From NCBI RefSeq assembly GCF_001553605.1, contig NZ_CP014229.1, positions 1,206,501-1,270,500 of the forward strand: a DNA stretch of 64,000 bases, read 5' to 3'. Position numbers and translations under genes: made by a program. Under the pieces are notes generated by a model. The model did not search any database and was not told where the DNA came from. It saw only the letters and a program-made list of their open reading frames with translations. Below, piece by piece: positions 27,785-37,400 of this stretch. The DNA comes from Desulfovibrio fairfieldensis (GTDB lineage: Bacteria; Desulfobacterota; Desulfovibrionia; Desulfovibrionales; Desulfovibrionaceae). How positions within the stretch are numbered: the stretch's first letter is position 1; every line of letters begins with the position of its first letter.

Positions 27785-29564
27785 CTTTGCCCCCGGAGCT
27801 GTTTTTTTCAGAAGGAGAACAGAGTTCCCACGAGCGTGTGGTTTGCCAGGCATCCCACATGCGGCTGTATACGCCGTTCTGCTGTAGCAACTCCGCATGG
27901 GTTCCGCTTTCTGCAATGGCTCCCTTGTCCAGCACGATGATGTTGTCGGCATGGGCGATGGACGACAGCCGGTGCGCGACGACGATGACGGTCTTGTTTT
28001 TCAGGAAATTTGACAGTCCTTTCTGAATGGCTTCCTCGCTTTCGGGATCGACAAAAGCGCTGGCCTCATCAAGCAAAACAACCGGGGCATTATGCAGAGC
28101 CATGCGGGCCAGGGCCAGCCGTTGGCGCTGGCCGCCGCTGAGGTGGACTTCGCCGCCGGAACCGATCCGGGTGTCGTAACCGTTGGGCAGGCTTTTAATG
28201 AATTTGTCACACTGGACCATGCGGGCGGCGGCTTCAATTTGTTCCTGTGAAGGGTTGTCCAGGCCAAGGCAGAGATTTTCCCTTACTGTTCCCGAAAAAA
28301 TAAAGGGATTCTGAAAAACCAGAGCCATCAGTTTGCCGAGTTCGCCGCTTGCGAACTCCTGCAGATCTATGCCGCCCACGGTGATTCGGCCGGAACTCAG
28401 GCGCTCCATGCCTGCAAGGGCCGCGACCAGAGTGCTCTTGCCGGAACCGCTAAAGCCGACAATGGCGGTTATGGCGGATGCGCGGGCCTCAAAGCTTATG
28501 TTTTTCAGCACAGGTTTGTCGTCATAGTTCACTGACAGATTTTCAACCCTGAGGTCCGGCACAATGGAGCTGTCGTATTTGCGGTCGCCCCGTACTTCTT
28601 CCGGCACGTCCAGAAGCTGTTTCATGCCATGGTAACCGACACCCGCCTTCCACAAAAAAGTGATGAAGCGGGGCATGCGCGTAAGAGGGACGAAGGATAT
28701 CCACCCCACCATTATGAACAACAGCATGATATCAAGCTGAATGTAACCGGACTTGTATAAATAGGCGCCTGCTATGGCTGTAATAACAAAGGCCATTGCG
28801 GTTATGGTAAGAAAATACATGCACCTGTGTAAAAAAACTTTTTGTATATCTATTTGTATTTTTTTGAAATTTTTTATTGCATCGTCCATTCTTCGATATG
28901 ACTCATTTGTTCTGTTAAATATCTTTATATCCTGCATTCCATGTATAAACTCTATTGTATCAGAATGAAGTATTGATACTGTTTTGAAATATTCATCATT
29001 AAGAGTTGTATTCTTCATAAGTTTAAATGTTATATAATGAATATATATTGCAATTATTATTATTGAAAGGATTACAAAGGAAAGTGTTGTATTGATAAAG
29101 AAAAGGATGCATATGCACAGTATGGGAAGTAAGACACAGGCTATGCTGTCAGATATGTTATGAGCAATAAAATACTCCATTAATTCGATGTCATGTTTAA
29201 GAATTTTCTTTAATTCTCCAGTGCTTTTATTTGAAAACCAGTGCAGGGGAATTTTTCCCAAATGGTCCATCAATACCGCACAGATTTTTGTCCCAAATAT
29301 GAAAGAAGCCTTATGCGCAAAGGCCGTGCACCGCGCCCTGCAAATGAAGACCAGGATGATAGCAATAGTTGCAATGGCGAAAAAAAGCGCCATCAAACTG
29401 TTGCTCGTACCGTTTTGCAGGCTGCGGAAAACCATCCAGGCCATAAAGATGGGAATAGGATAAAAAAACGCCGCCGCTGCGGCGAAGAAGACGGCCTGGC
29501 GCATAGGAGGAACGCTTTCGGGTGCCAGTTTCATGAGATGACGTATAGCGCATATGCCAGACAT
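27777..29564 (-). CDS. ABC transporter, fused membrane and ATPase domains (YbtP/YbtQ-like, first)
   Basis: 595 residues. Membrane domain about 20-310, ATPase domain with Walker A GFSGSGKSTL (about 375), signature LSGGQRQRLALARM (about 477), Walker B VVLLDEASA and VVAHRLSS. It starts 15 bases after the thioesterase gene ends and overlaps the partner transporter by eight bases, so the three are one transcript. The part encoding helices 3-4 (roughly 28790-29200) is strikingly AT-rich, with many Ile, Asn and Lys codons, unlike the GC-rich ATPase half. This suggests a mosaic origin or recent recombination. Confidence 0.92.
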   Translation of the reverse strand: MSGICAIRHLMKLAPESVPPMRQAVFFAAAAAFFYPIPIFMAWMVFRSLQNGTSNSLMALFFAIATIAIILVFICRARCTAFAHKASFIFGTKICAVLMDHLGKIPLHWFSNKSTGELKKILKHDIELMEYFIAHNISDSIACVLLPILCICILFFINTTLSFVILSIIIIAIYIHYITFKLMKNTTLNDEYFKTVSILHSDTIEFIHGMQDIKIFNRTNESYRRMDDAIKNFKKIQIDIQKVFLHRCMYFLTITAMAFVITAIAGAYLYKSGYIQLDIMLLFIMVGWISFVPLTRMPRFITFLWKAGVGYHGMKQLLDVPEEVRGDRKYDSSIVPDLRVENLSVNYDDKPVLKNISFEARASAITAIVGFSGSGKSTLVAALAGMERLSSGRITVGGIDLQEFASGELGKLMALVFQNPFIFSGTVRENLCLGLDNPSQEQIEAAARMVQCDKFIKSLPNGYDTRIGSGGEVHLSGGQRQRLALARMALHNAPVVLLDEASAFVDPESEEAIQKGLSNFLKNKTVIVVAHRLSSIAHADNIIVLDKGAIAESGTHAELLQQNGVYSRMWDAWQTTRSWELCSPSEKNSSGGKDA

Positions 29565-29579
29565 GTTTTCTCTCCCTGA

Positions 29580-30377
29580 TTATTCTATAAAATTGGGGTT
29601 CTCAACAAGAGAAAGACTTTTTTCAACAATGTACTCAATGAATCTGTCATATTCTTTTGCGAAAAATAACTGATCCTCTTTAAATTTTTGAGCCATGAAC
29701 AGATTGCTCGTGTATATACTCCATTCAAGAATATCATGCTCAGGAGTTATTGCATCTTTTTCTCCGTAACATACTGATATTGGGAATAAAAATTTGCATT
29801 TTGGATATGGTAAAATAAATTTTTCGTCCATTATAAAATCTGATTTAAGCATTGGTAGGTATAGATCGAGAAGTTCTCTGTTGCTAAGCACAATATCGGA
29901 AATAAATCCAAGCCGGTGCAATGTGCTGATAAAATCATCATCTGTCATGTCGCTGACGGGTACAGGAGGGGGAGTGTGCGGGGCCCTGCCGCCCGCAACA
30001 ATGATGCCCACGGGAGGGCGTCCGGCTGCGGTGGTGAGCTGGGCTGTCAGGTAGGCGAGGCTGGCCCCGTAGCAGAGGCCGAGCATGACATAGGGCTTAT
30101 GGATGTGGGCAAGAACGGATGCGGCAATGCTCTGTGCCAGTTCATGAATGTCGTCGGGCAGTTTTTCGGCACGGCGTTTTTCCTTGCCGGGCAGGGACAC
30201 CGGACAGAGGCGCAAACGGTAAGGTTGCAGTGACTTGTCCCACCCATGGAATACGGATGGCCCTCCGCCTGCGTATGGGAATGCGATGATTGCGGCTTGG
30301 TCGTTCTCGTCCGGCGCCTGGGTCAGCCATTTGTCCGAAGCCGTGCCCGGAAAGGCAGACGTCTTGGTAAGGGACAT
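29580..30377 (-). CDS. Type II thioesterase-like protein with altered catalytic residues
   Basis: 265 residues, alpha/beta hydrolase of the GrsT/YbtT type (IIAFPYAGGGPSVFHGW, LPGKEKR). The nucleophile elbow is GLCYGAS, so Cys102 replaces the usual Ser of GHSMG. The late GGHFFL motif is replaced by EDQLFFAKE, so the catalytic His appears lost. The Asp (GEKDAITPEHD) remains. Normal type II thioesterases clear misprimed carrier domains; this one may be inactive, use different chemistry or act as a binding protein. The start at 30377 has AGGA upstream. The 3' half is AT-rich like the adjoining transporter segment. A second, intact thioesterase is encoded at 32419. Confidence 0.85.
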   Translation of the reverse strand: MSLTKTSAFPGTASDKWLTQAPDENDQAAIIAFPYAGGGPSVFHGWDKSLQPYRLRLCPVSLPGKEKRRAEKLPDDIHELAQSIAASVLAHIHKPYVMLGLCYGASLAYLTAQLTTAAGRPPVGIIVAGGRAPHTPPPVPVSDMTDDDFISTLHRLGFISDIVLSNRELLDLYLPMLKSDFIMDEKFILPYPKCKFLFPISVCYGEKDAITPEHDILEWSIYTSNLFMAQKFKEDQLFFAKEYDRFIEYIVEKSLSLVENPNFIE

Positions 30378-30436
30378 AGGTATCCTGCTGTTTGTGTTTT
30401 TAGTAGGCTTATCCCAAAAGTGCCGCTTCCCTCTGC

Positions 30437-30856
30437 TCAAAAGGGCAATAAAAATATCCAGTTTGGGAGAGAGGAAATAATCTTGAGGAGTGAATGAAAT
30501 TGACTTTCAATGTCGAATAATCTATCGTGCGAACAAAGTTTGGTTTTTTGTGACTGCCTGGTGTCTGGACGGCAGTAACCGAATGGATTCGTGATGTCAG
30601 CCCTCCTTTGCCGTTGCGGCGCCTTGCCTGAAAAATCCCTCTGTGCGCCGGAATCCCGGAATGGCAGGGGGACCTCGCCGGAGATTGTTTTGTGAATGCG
30701 CAGGGCGGTGTTGAGCAAGGCCGACCAGTCGCCGCCCGACCCTTCATTGCGGCGTTGGTTCTGCCTATATAGACCAATTGCACGCAGTTCCTTGCCCGAA
30801 ATATCGAATTTGCCTGTAGAGGGCGGCAAATAGGTTTTAAGAAAATCAATGAACAT
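30437..30856 (-). CDS. Doubtful open frame in the regulator's upstream gap
   Basis: 139 codons, no recognisable domain, no membrane segment, rich in Arg/Gln/Ser. It would diverge from the AraC gene with 27 bases between starts, and GAAGG lies eight bases before its ATG. A second long frame overlaps it in another phase, which argues that openness is due to base composition. Otherwise the 30378-30883 gap holds promoters: a TTATCCCAAAA box at 30409-30419 also occurs at 47465-47475 before the other minus-strand operon. Confidence 0.2.
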   Translation of the reverse strand: MFIDFLKTYLPPSTGKFDISGKELRAIGLYRQNQRRNEGSGGDWSALLNTALRIHKTISGEVPLPFRDSGAQRDFSGKAPQRQRRADITNPFGYCRPDTRQSQKTKLCSHDRLFDIESQFHSLLKIISSLPNWIFLLPF

Positions 30857-30883
30857 CAGATACAGCCTTCAGGAGATTGCTGA

Positions 30884-31891
30884 ATGGACGCAAAGACTTT
30901 GTTTGAAAGAGACTTTACTCTTTCCCGTGTTGCTGAAATCAGCCGGATGCATCGTTGCCATGAAGAGCCGAGAAATGTCTCGTTTTCCTGCGACTGGGCA
31001 GAGGGAAGCGGTGTGGCCTTTGAGCCTTTTAAGGGCGTTCAGTTTGGGGTTTGCGGTCCAATCACTGTTACACGGGAAAAGGTTTCCCATCTTCGTTGTG
31101 AATCCTCCGTGCTGGTATGCATTGTTGTCGCTTCAGGCGAAACGCATATAGAGTTTGACTGCAAATCTGAAAATACTGTTTCTGTAACTTCAAATATGTT
31201 TGCGCTTGGGGAGCTTTCGGATGTGGATGTCGCGCTGCGTTTGCCGAGACAGAATGATTACAGGCATGTCGGCATTTTCATCTCCAGGAATTTTTTGGAA
31301 AGCACTTTCGGGCAGGGAGCCTATGCACATTTGAAAGAAGTGCTGCGCGGAATGGGAAGCAACGGCAGGACGCCCATAATGGCTGCCGGCATCGCCAGCG
31401 CGGAATGCATGAAATGCGTGAGGTGCTTCATCGAAAACAGGGGATGCTTTAATAATAATGAGCTCTATGTTAAATACTCCATCCTCGAATTCTTTTTCAA
31501 GGCTATGCGCAGCGCGGAAAAAAGGATGGAAAGCTCTGACGTTTGTTTTATGGACGATGAGATATGCAGGATAAAAAAACTAAAAAATGAAATAGAGAAT
31601 CAATTTCTGATGATAGACACTGTTGAGGAATTGTATTCAAAAGTCGGCATAAACAGATCGAAAATAAACCAGGGTTTCAAGCATCTTTATGGAGTAAGTA
31701 TCGCCAAGTTTGTTCATAAATGCAAAATGGAATATGCCTATTCAATGCTGGAAAAGCGTCGGATGAACGTCAGTCAATGCGCGTTTGCCATAGGCTATTC
31801 CAATGTCGGACACTTTATCAGCGCATATAAAAAGCTTTATGGTATAACACCCAAGCAGACAATGCGCCAATTTTCGACACTGTCCAATTAG
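30884..31891 (+). CDS. AraC-family regulator of the PchR/YbtA type
   Basis: 335 residues; AGGAG lies eight bases before the ATG. The N-terminal ~220 residues form a ligand-sensing domain typical of siderophore regulators, which bind the ferric siderophore. The C-terminal AraC/XylS DNA-binding domain (about 235-330) has helix-turn-helix 1 around LYSKVGINRSKINQGFKHLYG-like sequence and helix 2 around CAFAIGYSNVGHFISAYKK, ending with LYGITPKQ. It is the only regulator in the island, alone on the plus strand between the two halves of the minus-strand gene series. It probably activates receptor, transporter and synthetase genes when the product is present. Likely targets are the 30.4 and 47.5 kb promoter regions. 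Confidence 0.9.
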   Translation: MDAKTLFERDFTLSRVAEISRMHRCHEEPRNVSFSCDWAEGSGVAFEPFKGVQFGVCGPITVTREKVSHLRCESSVLVCIVVASGETHIEFDCKSENTVSVTSNMFALGELSDVDVALRLPRQNDYRHVGIFISRNFLESTFGQGAYAHLKEVLRGMGSNGRTPIMAAGIASAECMKCVRCFIENRGCFNNNELYVKYSILEFFFKAMRSAEKRMESSDVCFMDDEICRIKKLKNEIENQFLMIDTVEELYSKVGINRSKINQGFKHLYGVSIAKFVHKCKMEYAYSMLEKRRMNVSQCAFAIGYSNVGHFISAYKKLYGITPKQTMRQFSTLSN

Positions 31892-32027
31892 AGCATTTTA
31901 ACTTTAAAATGCTCTAACGCCGAACACCGTGAGGCGTGCCGCGAAGCGGCGTGGATTCGGGGAAAAACCGCGTTTTTCCCGAATGAATCCTTTGAAACGT
32001 GTAGTGTTTCAAAGGTAATCTGCTCTA
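31889..32027. repeat. 139-bp multi-hairpin intergenic element
   Basis: It is bounded by TAGAGCA and its inverse TGCTCTA. Inside are an 11-bp hairpin (TAGAGCATTTT/AAAATGCTCTA, 31889-31916) that can also terminate the AraC transcript, a hairpin built on ATTCGGGG/CCCGAAT with A5/T5, and a perfect 10-bp hairpin CCTTTGAAAC/GTTTCAAAGG (31989-32015). This compact, structured layout resembles REP- or MITE-like intergenic repeats. Whether it recurs in the genome cannot be seen from this window. Confidence 0.5.
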
Positions 32028-32328
32028 GGACCTGTCGGCACTGCGTTCTTTATCCGTAGGCAGCTTGCTGCAACGGTTGAGGCAAGAATACACTTCTTTT
32101 ATGAAAGTCTCGCTCTCCTTACCTGACCGACCTGAAAGGAGTTGAAGCCGTGGCTGTAGGCGTGCAGCGCCATACGCACATCAAGAGCGGAGCGAACAGA
32201 ATCACAGTAGTATCAGGTCCTGGTGCGCATTGGGCAGGGCGAGCCCCAGGGTATCGACAGCCGCGATAAATTGCGTTTTTTGCGGCAGAGGACAGCGTGC
32301 ATTTTGAACTGTGCAATATTTATGCTCT
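32028..32328. other. Non-coding gap between element and terminator
   Basis: No convincing gene. It contains the second copy of the 37-bp repeat (32084-32120). Frames here are short and interrupted. It may be debris of a mobile element, but I cannot identify which. Confidence 0.4.
32084..32120 (+). repeat. 37-bp degenerate repeat, copy 2
   Basis: It matches 1418-1454 at 31 of 37 bases. The two copies are 30 kb apart and both are intergenic. Confidence 0.45.
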
Positions 32329-32366
32329 AAAGAGAAAATGCCCGGTTCGCCGGGCATTTTCTCTTT
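32329..32366. terminator. Bidirectional terminator with 17-bp stem
   Basis: AAAGAGAAAATGCCCGG, loop TTCG, then CCGGGCATTTTCTCTTT. The A/T-rich outer stem gives a T-run on both strands. It ends the minus-strand operon whose last gene is the thioesterase at 32419, and can stop transcripts from the AraC side. Confidence 0.9.
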
Positions 32367-32418
32367 TCAGATCACTGTGCCGCCACGCTGAAGTTTCGTG
32401 CCGGACGGCATGTCCGTA

Positions 32419-33216
32419 TCAGCGAAGCGTAAGATCTTGAGCTGCCGTCCCCATGATGCGCCGGGCCAGAAAGTCCGGCATATCATTTTTTGTATCGTAA
32501 AGATAAAAATGTTCGCCGGGAAAGAGATGGATGGTGCAGCCGCCGGTGGTAAGCTTTGCCCATTCTTCAAGGAGGGGCAGGGGCGAGTCCTGGTCCCTGT
32601 CGCCGCAGCAAACACAAATGGGGCAGGAGACGGGTGGACTTGCTGCGGATGTATGCGTTTCCACCAAGCGGAAGTCATCACGCACCACAGGTAGCAGCAC
32701 ATCAAGGAAATCCCTGTTTTGAAGAATGTCTTCCGGGGTTCCGCCAAGCCTGCGCAGCTCGTCGAGCAGGCTTGGCGTCGGAGCCCGGAACAGTGCTTGC
32801 TTATGATTCTGCATCACATGCGGCGGATATCTGCCGGAAACAAAGAGCAACGCGGGAGTGGGAATGCCCAGACTTTCAATTTCTCTCACGGTTTCCAGGG
32901 CGATGATGCTGCCCAGACTGTGTCCGAATATGAAATAGCGGCTGTCGGGCACGCAGGCCGCGACGCATTGCGCCGCTCTCCGGGCCGCCAAGGCGACTGA
33001 AGGACAGAATGGCTCGGCCATGCGCCGTCCGCGGCCCGGCAGTTCCATGGGATATATGGTGGCGGACCCGCTGAGTGCTTTTTGCCACTGGCGATAGATA
33101 TCCGCGCTGCCTCCGGCGTGAGCGAAGCAGAACAGGGGTGGAAAGAGAGGCCTCCCAAGAGGCACGTCCGGCAGCCAGGCGGCTATTTCCGCCGGAAAAG
33201 AATATTGGTCAGGCAT
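32419..33216 (-). CDS. Type II thioesterase (intact)
   Basis: 265 residues, GrsT/YbtT/PchC family. FCFAHAGGSADIYRQW is the oxyanion loop region. The nucleophile is Ser100 in FGHSLGS, the acid is in CGDRDQDSP, and the catalytic His is in FPGEHFYLYD. It hydrolyses wrong or stalled acyl groups off carrier domains. It overlaps the methyltransferase gene by eight bases (ATGCCTGA) and is the last gene of the right-hand minus-strand operon. It contrasts with the catalytically altered paralogue at 29580. Confidence 0.93.
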   Translation of the reverse strand: MPDQYSFPAEIAAWLPDVPLGRPLFPPLFCFAHAGGSADIYRQWQKALSGSATIYPMELPGRGRRMAEPFCPSVALAARRAAQCVAACVPDSRYFIFGHSLGSIIALETVREIESLGIPTPALLFVSGRYPPHVMQNHKQALFRAPTPSLLDELRRLGGTPEDILQNRDFLDVLLPVVRDDFRLVETHTSAASPPVSCPICVCCGDRDQDSPLPLLEEWAKLTTGGCTIHLFPGEHFYLYDTKNDMPDFLARRIMGTAAQDLTLR

Positions 33217-34417
33217 GTGCGCCTTCCATTTTTTCCGGGTCTTGGGCGTAAAAAAGAGCGGTCAGCGAGAGGCCGTCCCGGTGATCAAGCAGAATATCCG
33301 CCCTCATGCCGTGATCCTGGGCCAAGGCGTGTATTTCTGCGGGCAACAGCCCAAGCTCCCGGGCTGACCCTGCCGCGTTTTCCGCCAGATCGAGGGCTGA
33401 TGCAAGTGTCGGGGCCGGGGAGAACCCTTCTGCGAGCATGCTGGTACAAACGCTTCTTTCCTTATGGGTTCTGGCGTCAGGAATACCTGTGACGCTTAAA
33501 CCGCATGTCTGAGGGACAGGCAGCAACAGACCGGCCAGAATCCCGGCCAGAATGTCCTGAGGCTTTCCCGCCTCCGAAATTTTTTCCCACGGCAGGACCA
33601 GTTTCGCGGACAGAGGCGGGGTTTTCTCATCCACAAGGGTTACGTCATAGCGGAATTTCATGAGCTCATTATACGCGGAACCCGGTTTGGGCCTGGTGAA
33701 AGCACGCATGCGTGCGAGACGTTCCCCCTGTAAAGAGTGCCAGAACTCCGGGGGCACAAGAAGTTCTTCTTCGTCGGCCATGGAATTCAGCTCCTCGCGG
33801 AATCGCGCGGCGCTTGTGCCGCCGGGGAGCTCGCATAAGAGCCTGGATATTCGGAACAACGGCAATGCGGCGGCGTTTCTGACGTCTCCTATGAAAACCT
33901 TGCCCCCTTTCCGGATGTGTTTCAGGCCGTGCTCCAGCGCATGCAGCAGATACGCCGTGTCAGGAAAATACTGTACCACGGAATTGTATACGAGGGCGTC
34001 AAAGATTTCTTCGCCGACGGAGGCCAGATCGGCGGCTTCTGCCTGGCAGAGATCCACATCGAGATTCTCAAGCTGCTCCGGCGGGAGTTTTTCCAGTGCT
34101 TTGCAAAGGCGGTTCAGCGCGGCGGCCGAGAAGTCCACACCGACATAGCGTGCGCATTCGCCGGCCAGGCGCAGCAGCAACAGGCCATGCCCGCAGCCGA
34201 CTTCAAGAATGGAATCCGCGTGGAGGTCTCTTATGGCATCCAGGGTATCTTCCAGCCATTGCCGCATTTCATTGCCGGGAATGGGGTCGCCCGTGCAGGC
34301 GCTTTTCCAGAGGGAGAAGTTTTCAAGCAGCGGCATGGAGCTATCCATTTGCCGGTATGTTTCCTCATATACCGCGGCCCATTGCCGGATTCGCTGCCGG
34401 CGTTCCTGTTCCGTCAT
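33209..34417 (-). CDS. Free-standing NRPS-type SAM methyltransferase
   Basis: 402 residues. An N-terminal helical segment (QWAAVYEETYRQMDSS, FSLWKSACTGDPIP) precedes SAM motif I (ILEVGCGHGLLL) and the VYNSVVQYFPD and GGKVFIGDVRN motifs. The layout and wording closely follow the methyltransferase embedded in the A domain of the NRPS at 20251 (VSSYTGLPLT, LEIGCGQGFLL, VYNSVVQYFPD, IYLGDLRN), down to a matching tail (DGLSLTALF vs DGLSIDALF). It therefore looks like an inserted domain that has become a separate gene. It starts one base after the stop of the Cy-A-T gene, whose own A domain lacks an insertion, so it probably methylates that module's intermediate in trans. Confidence 0.9.
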   Translation of the reverse strand: MTEQERRQRIRQWAAVYEETYRQMDSSMPLLENFSLWKSACTGDPIPGNEMRQWLEDTLDAIRDLHADSILEVGCGHGLLLLRLAGECARYVGVDFSAAALNRLCKALEKLPPEQLENLDVDLCQAEAADLASVGEEIFDALVYNSVVQYFPDTAYLLHALEHGLKHIRKGGKVFIGDVRNAAALPLFRISRLLCELPGGTSAARFREELNSMADEEELLVPPEFWHSLQGERLARMRAFTRPKPGSAYNELMKFRYDVTLVDEKTPPLSAKLVLPWEKISEAGKPQDILAGILAGLLLPVPQTCGLSVTGIPDARTHKERSVCTSMLAEGFSPAPTLASALDLAENAAGSARELGLLPAEIHALAQDHGMRADILLDHRDGLSLTALFYAQDPEKMEGAHA

Positions 34418-34418
34418 G

Positions 34419-37400
34419 TCAGGCTTCCTGCGCGGCCTGTTGAGCCGGGGCTTCAACGGCCAGGCGTTCGAGGATGGCGTTTGCAACACCTTCCACAGTG
34501 GGAGAAATAAAGAAGACAGAAAGCGGCAGAGGCACGGGGATAACTTCCCTGATGCGTCCGATGATCTGCATGGCGCGCAGAGAGTCACCGCCGGAGTGGA
34601 AAAAGTTGGCGTCAAGGGGAGGCTCCTCCGTATCCAGAACTTCCGCCCACTGGCGTGCCACAAGTTTTTCCAGAGGCGTCTGCGCCGGACGGCGGATGTT
34701 TTTCCCCTTCATGCTCCCCTTTCCGGCGATTTCTGCCAGAAGACGCCCCACGGCCTTTCTGTCCACCTTGCCGTTGGCGGTCATGGGCGTTTGGTCTTCT
34801 ATGGCCCAAAGCCGTGGAATCATGGCGAGGGGAAAGGATTTTTGCAGAAACTCCGACAACTCTTCGGGGAGCGGGCGTCTGCCGTCCGTCTCGACCCAGG
34901 CGCCGAGCACGGTCCTGCTTTCCCCGTCGCTGCCGTCGGCGCGCATGGACACCGGCAACAGAATGGCGCGCACGACGCCGGAGCAGGTTGTGAGAGCCGA
35001 TTCAATCTCGACGGGATCAGCGCGGTAGCCACCTATATTTATTTGAAAATCTTTTCTGCCCAGGATTTCGATAATGCCGCCGGGCCGGTAGCGCCCCATA
35101 TCGCCGGTTCTGTACAGGCGCTCGCCCGTACGGGGATGTGCGACAAAAGAATTTTCATCCCCGCCGGTGGTATGCATGCATACCCCTATGCCGGAGCAGT
35201 ACATTTCGCCCGCAACCCAGTCAGGAAGCTCATTCAGGGCAGAATCCATGATATAATAACTGTTGTTGGCTATGGGGACGCCGTAGGGAATGGAAGGCCA
35301 CTCCGGGTCAAGCCTCCGCACAGGGTGAAGGATGTTCCAGAGGGTGGTTTCCGTGGGACCGCCGCAGGAGTATAGTTCCGAGCCGGGGCAGAATTCCGCT
35401 ATGCTCGCCAGGGTGCCGGGGGGAATCCAGTCTCCGCCAAGAATATGCAGTCGTAGAGGAAGCTGAATCCCCTGTTTCCGGCAATGTTTCATGAGCGCGG
35501 AGTGGAATCCGGGCACGCTGTTCCAGATGGAAGCGCCGCGCCGCATTATGGTTTCAACCCAGTGCCGGGGATCGGAAGCCTTTTCCGGGGCAAGGATAAC
35601 TATGGCCGCTCCGGCCGTCAGCGCTCCGAAAATGTCATACATGGACATGTCGTGGTGCATGGCGGTAATGGCCAAAAACCTGTCTTCCCGCGTCACCTTG
35701 AAGCGTCTGTTTGAATGGAGCACGGCATTCATAAGGCCTTTCTGCCCGATGGTGACGGCCTTGGGCGTTCCGGTGGTCCCGGAGGTAAGCATGACATAGG
35801 CCGCTGCATGTGGCGCGTGAAGGAACTGTCGCTCATGAACCGGGTAATGTCGGTCGGAGCCCGCCTCCGGGGAAGACGAGTCAAAAACGAGCCCGGGCAG
35901 GCGCAGACTTTCCGCCGCATGGCTGCATGGCTCATCCGTGATGACAGCCACGGCGCCGCCGATGCGCACGAGGGTCTCGAGACGCGCGGCAGGGCAGGAG
36001 GCGTCAAGGGGCAGGAAGGGTCTGCCAGCCGCCATAACCGCCAGAACAGCGGCAACGGCCTTCCAGCCGCGTCGCATGAGGACGGCCACGCATCCGCCAT
36101 GCGGCGGAAGCTGTTCCGGCCTTGCAACGACACCGCACAGCATCTTTTGAATCTGTTGAGAAACACGGAAGACTGCATCATGCAGGGCGTGGTAGGAAAC
36201 GGCATCCTCGCCGCAGAAAATGGCGATGTTCTCCGGATGGCTCCAAGCCTGGTGAGAAAAAAGGCGCAGCAGGTCGGTGTCGGGTAAAGGTTCGGGGGCC
36301 GCCGCCGCTGTCTGGCGCGCCTTTTTCTGTGTTTCGGGCAGTTCCGCCAGCCTTGGCCGCTCCCATGCTTCTTTTTGCGACGCAAGCAGACGGACAAGAC
36401 GCATGAACTCCTGAAACATATCCCCAATAAGTCCGTCGGGAAACTGGCTGTCTCTGGAATCCCAATATATATGCAGTTTACCGGAAAAAATCGAAAAAAC
36501 GCAATCCAGGTGGACCTGAGGCGTTGAGCCGTACAGGCGGTGCAGAATGCCCATGGCGCGTATATGCTCATCCAGGTCCGCGCCGTCGGAAGCGCCGTCG
36601 GGCATAGCCGTGAACACAACGGGCATGGAGGCGGACTCGGCGGAACCTTTTATCCGCGCCAGTTCGCGCAGCAGCGACATGCCTGAAACCTGCCCGTGGC
36701 GGAGGCTGGTCCAAGTTTCCTCCTGAAACTTTGCCGCCTTGTCCCTGAAAGATACGCCTTGAGCGTCGTCAAATTCCAGCAGGGTGAATGTGGCGAACTC
36801 TCCGATGATGTTATTGATGTCGGGGTGCCAGCTCAACTCCCTGTTAAAACGGGGGGTGTTCAGCGTAAAGCGTCGGGTGCCGCTCCAGAGGGCCAGAACC
36901 TCTCCATAGGCCGCCCCCAGGGCGGAGGCATGGGAAAGGCCCATTTCAGCGCAGATACTCTTCAGTGCCAGCGTTTCTTTTTCCGTCAGAATATCCGCCC
37001 GCCGCGTTACCATGTCAGGTGTGGCCGGAGAGGCGGGGGAACTCCGTCTGGGCAGGGGAGGGGGCGGAGGCAGGGATTTGAGCCTGTCCATCCAGTAACG
37101 TTCGCTCTCAAAATATTCCACGCCGTTTTTGGACTGCTCAAGCGCGGTCAGATAGTCGCGGAAGGTTATGCGCAAGGGGGGCAGAGCGGTTTGCGGAGAC
37201 GCGTACAGTGTGCCCAGTTCTTCGAAAATAATCTGAAAACTCCTGCCGTCTATGGCCCATTGGTCAAAACGGAAGTGCAGCCTGCCCGCTCCGGAAGGGG
37301 ACAGGCGGCTGAAACGCACCTCGGACTGGGGCCAGACTGAAAGATCGCTGACCGTGGCGATCATTTCCATGGCGATATCGTTGAGGCGCTGCTCCCGAGC

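Noticed and set aside
32119-32316. Possible transposase remnant in the gap before the thioesterase terminator
   Set aside because: Short broken peptides only; no family motif that I can name.
33209-34663. N-terminally extended form of the free methyltransferase
   Set aside because: The extra 82 codons lie inside the Cy-A-T gene's T domain in another frame; the ATG at 34417 sits one base after that gene's stop.
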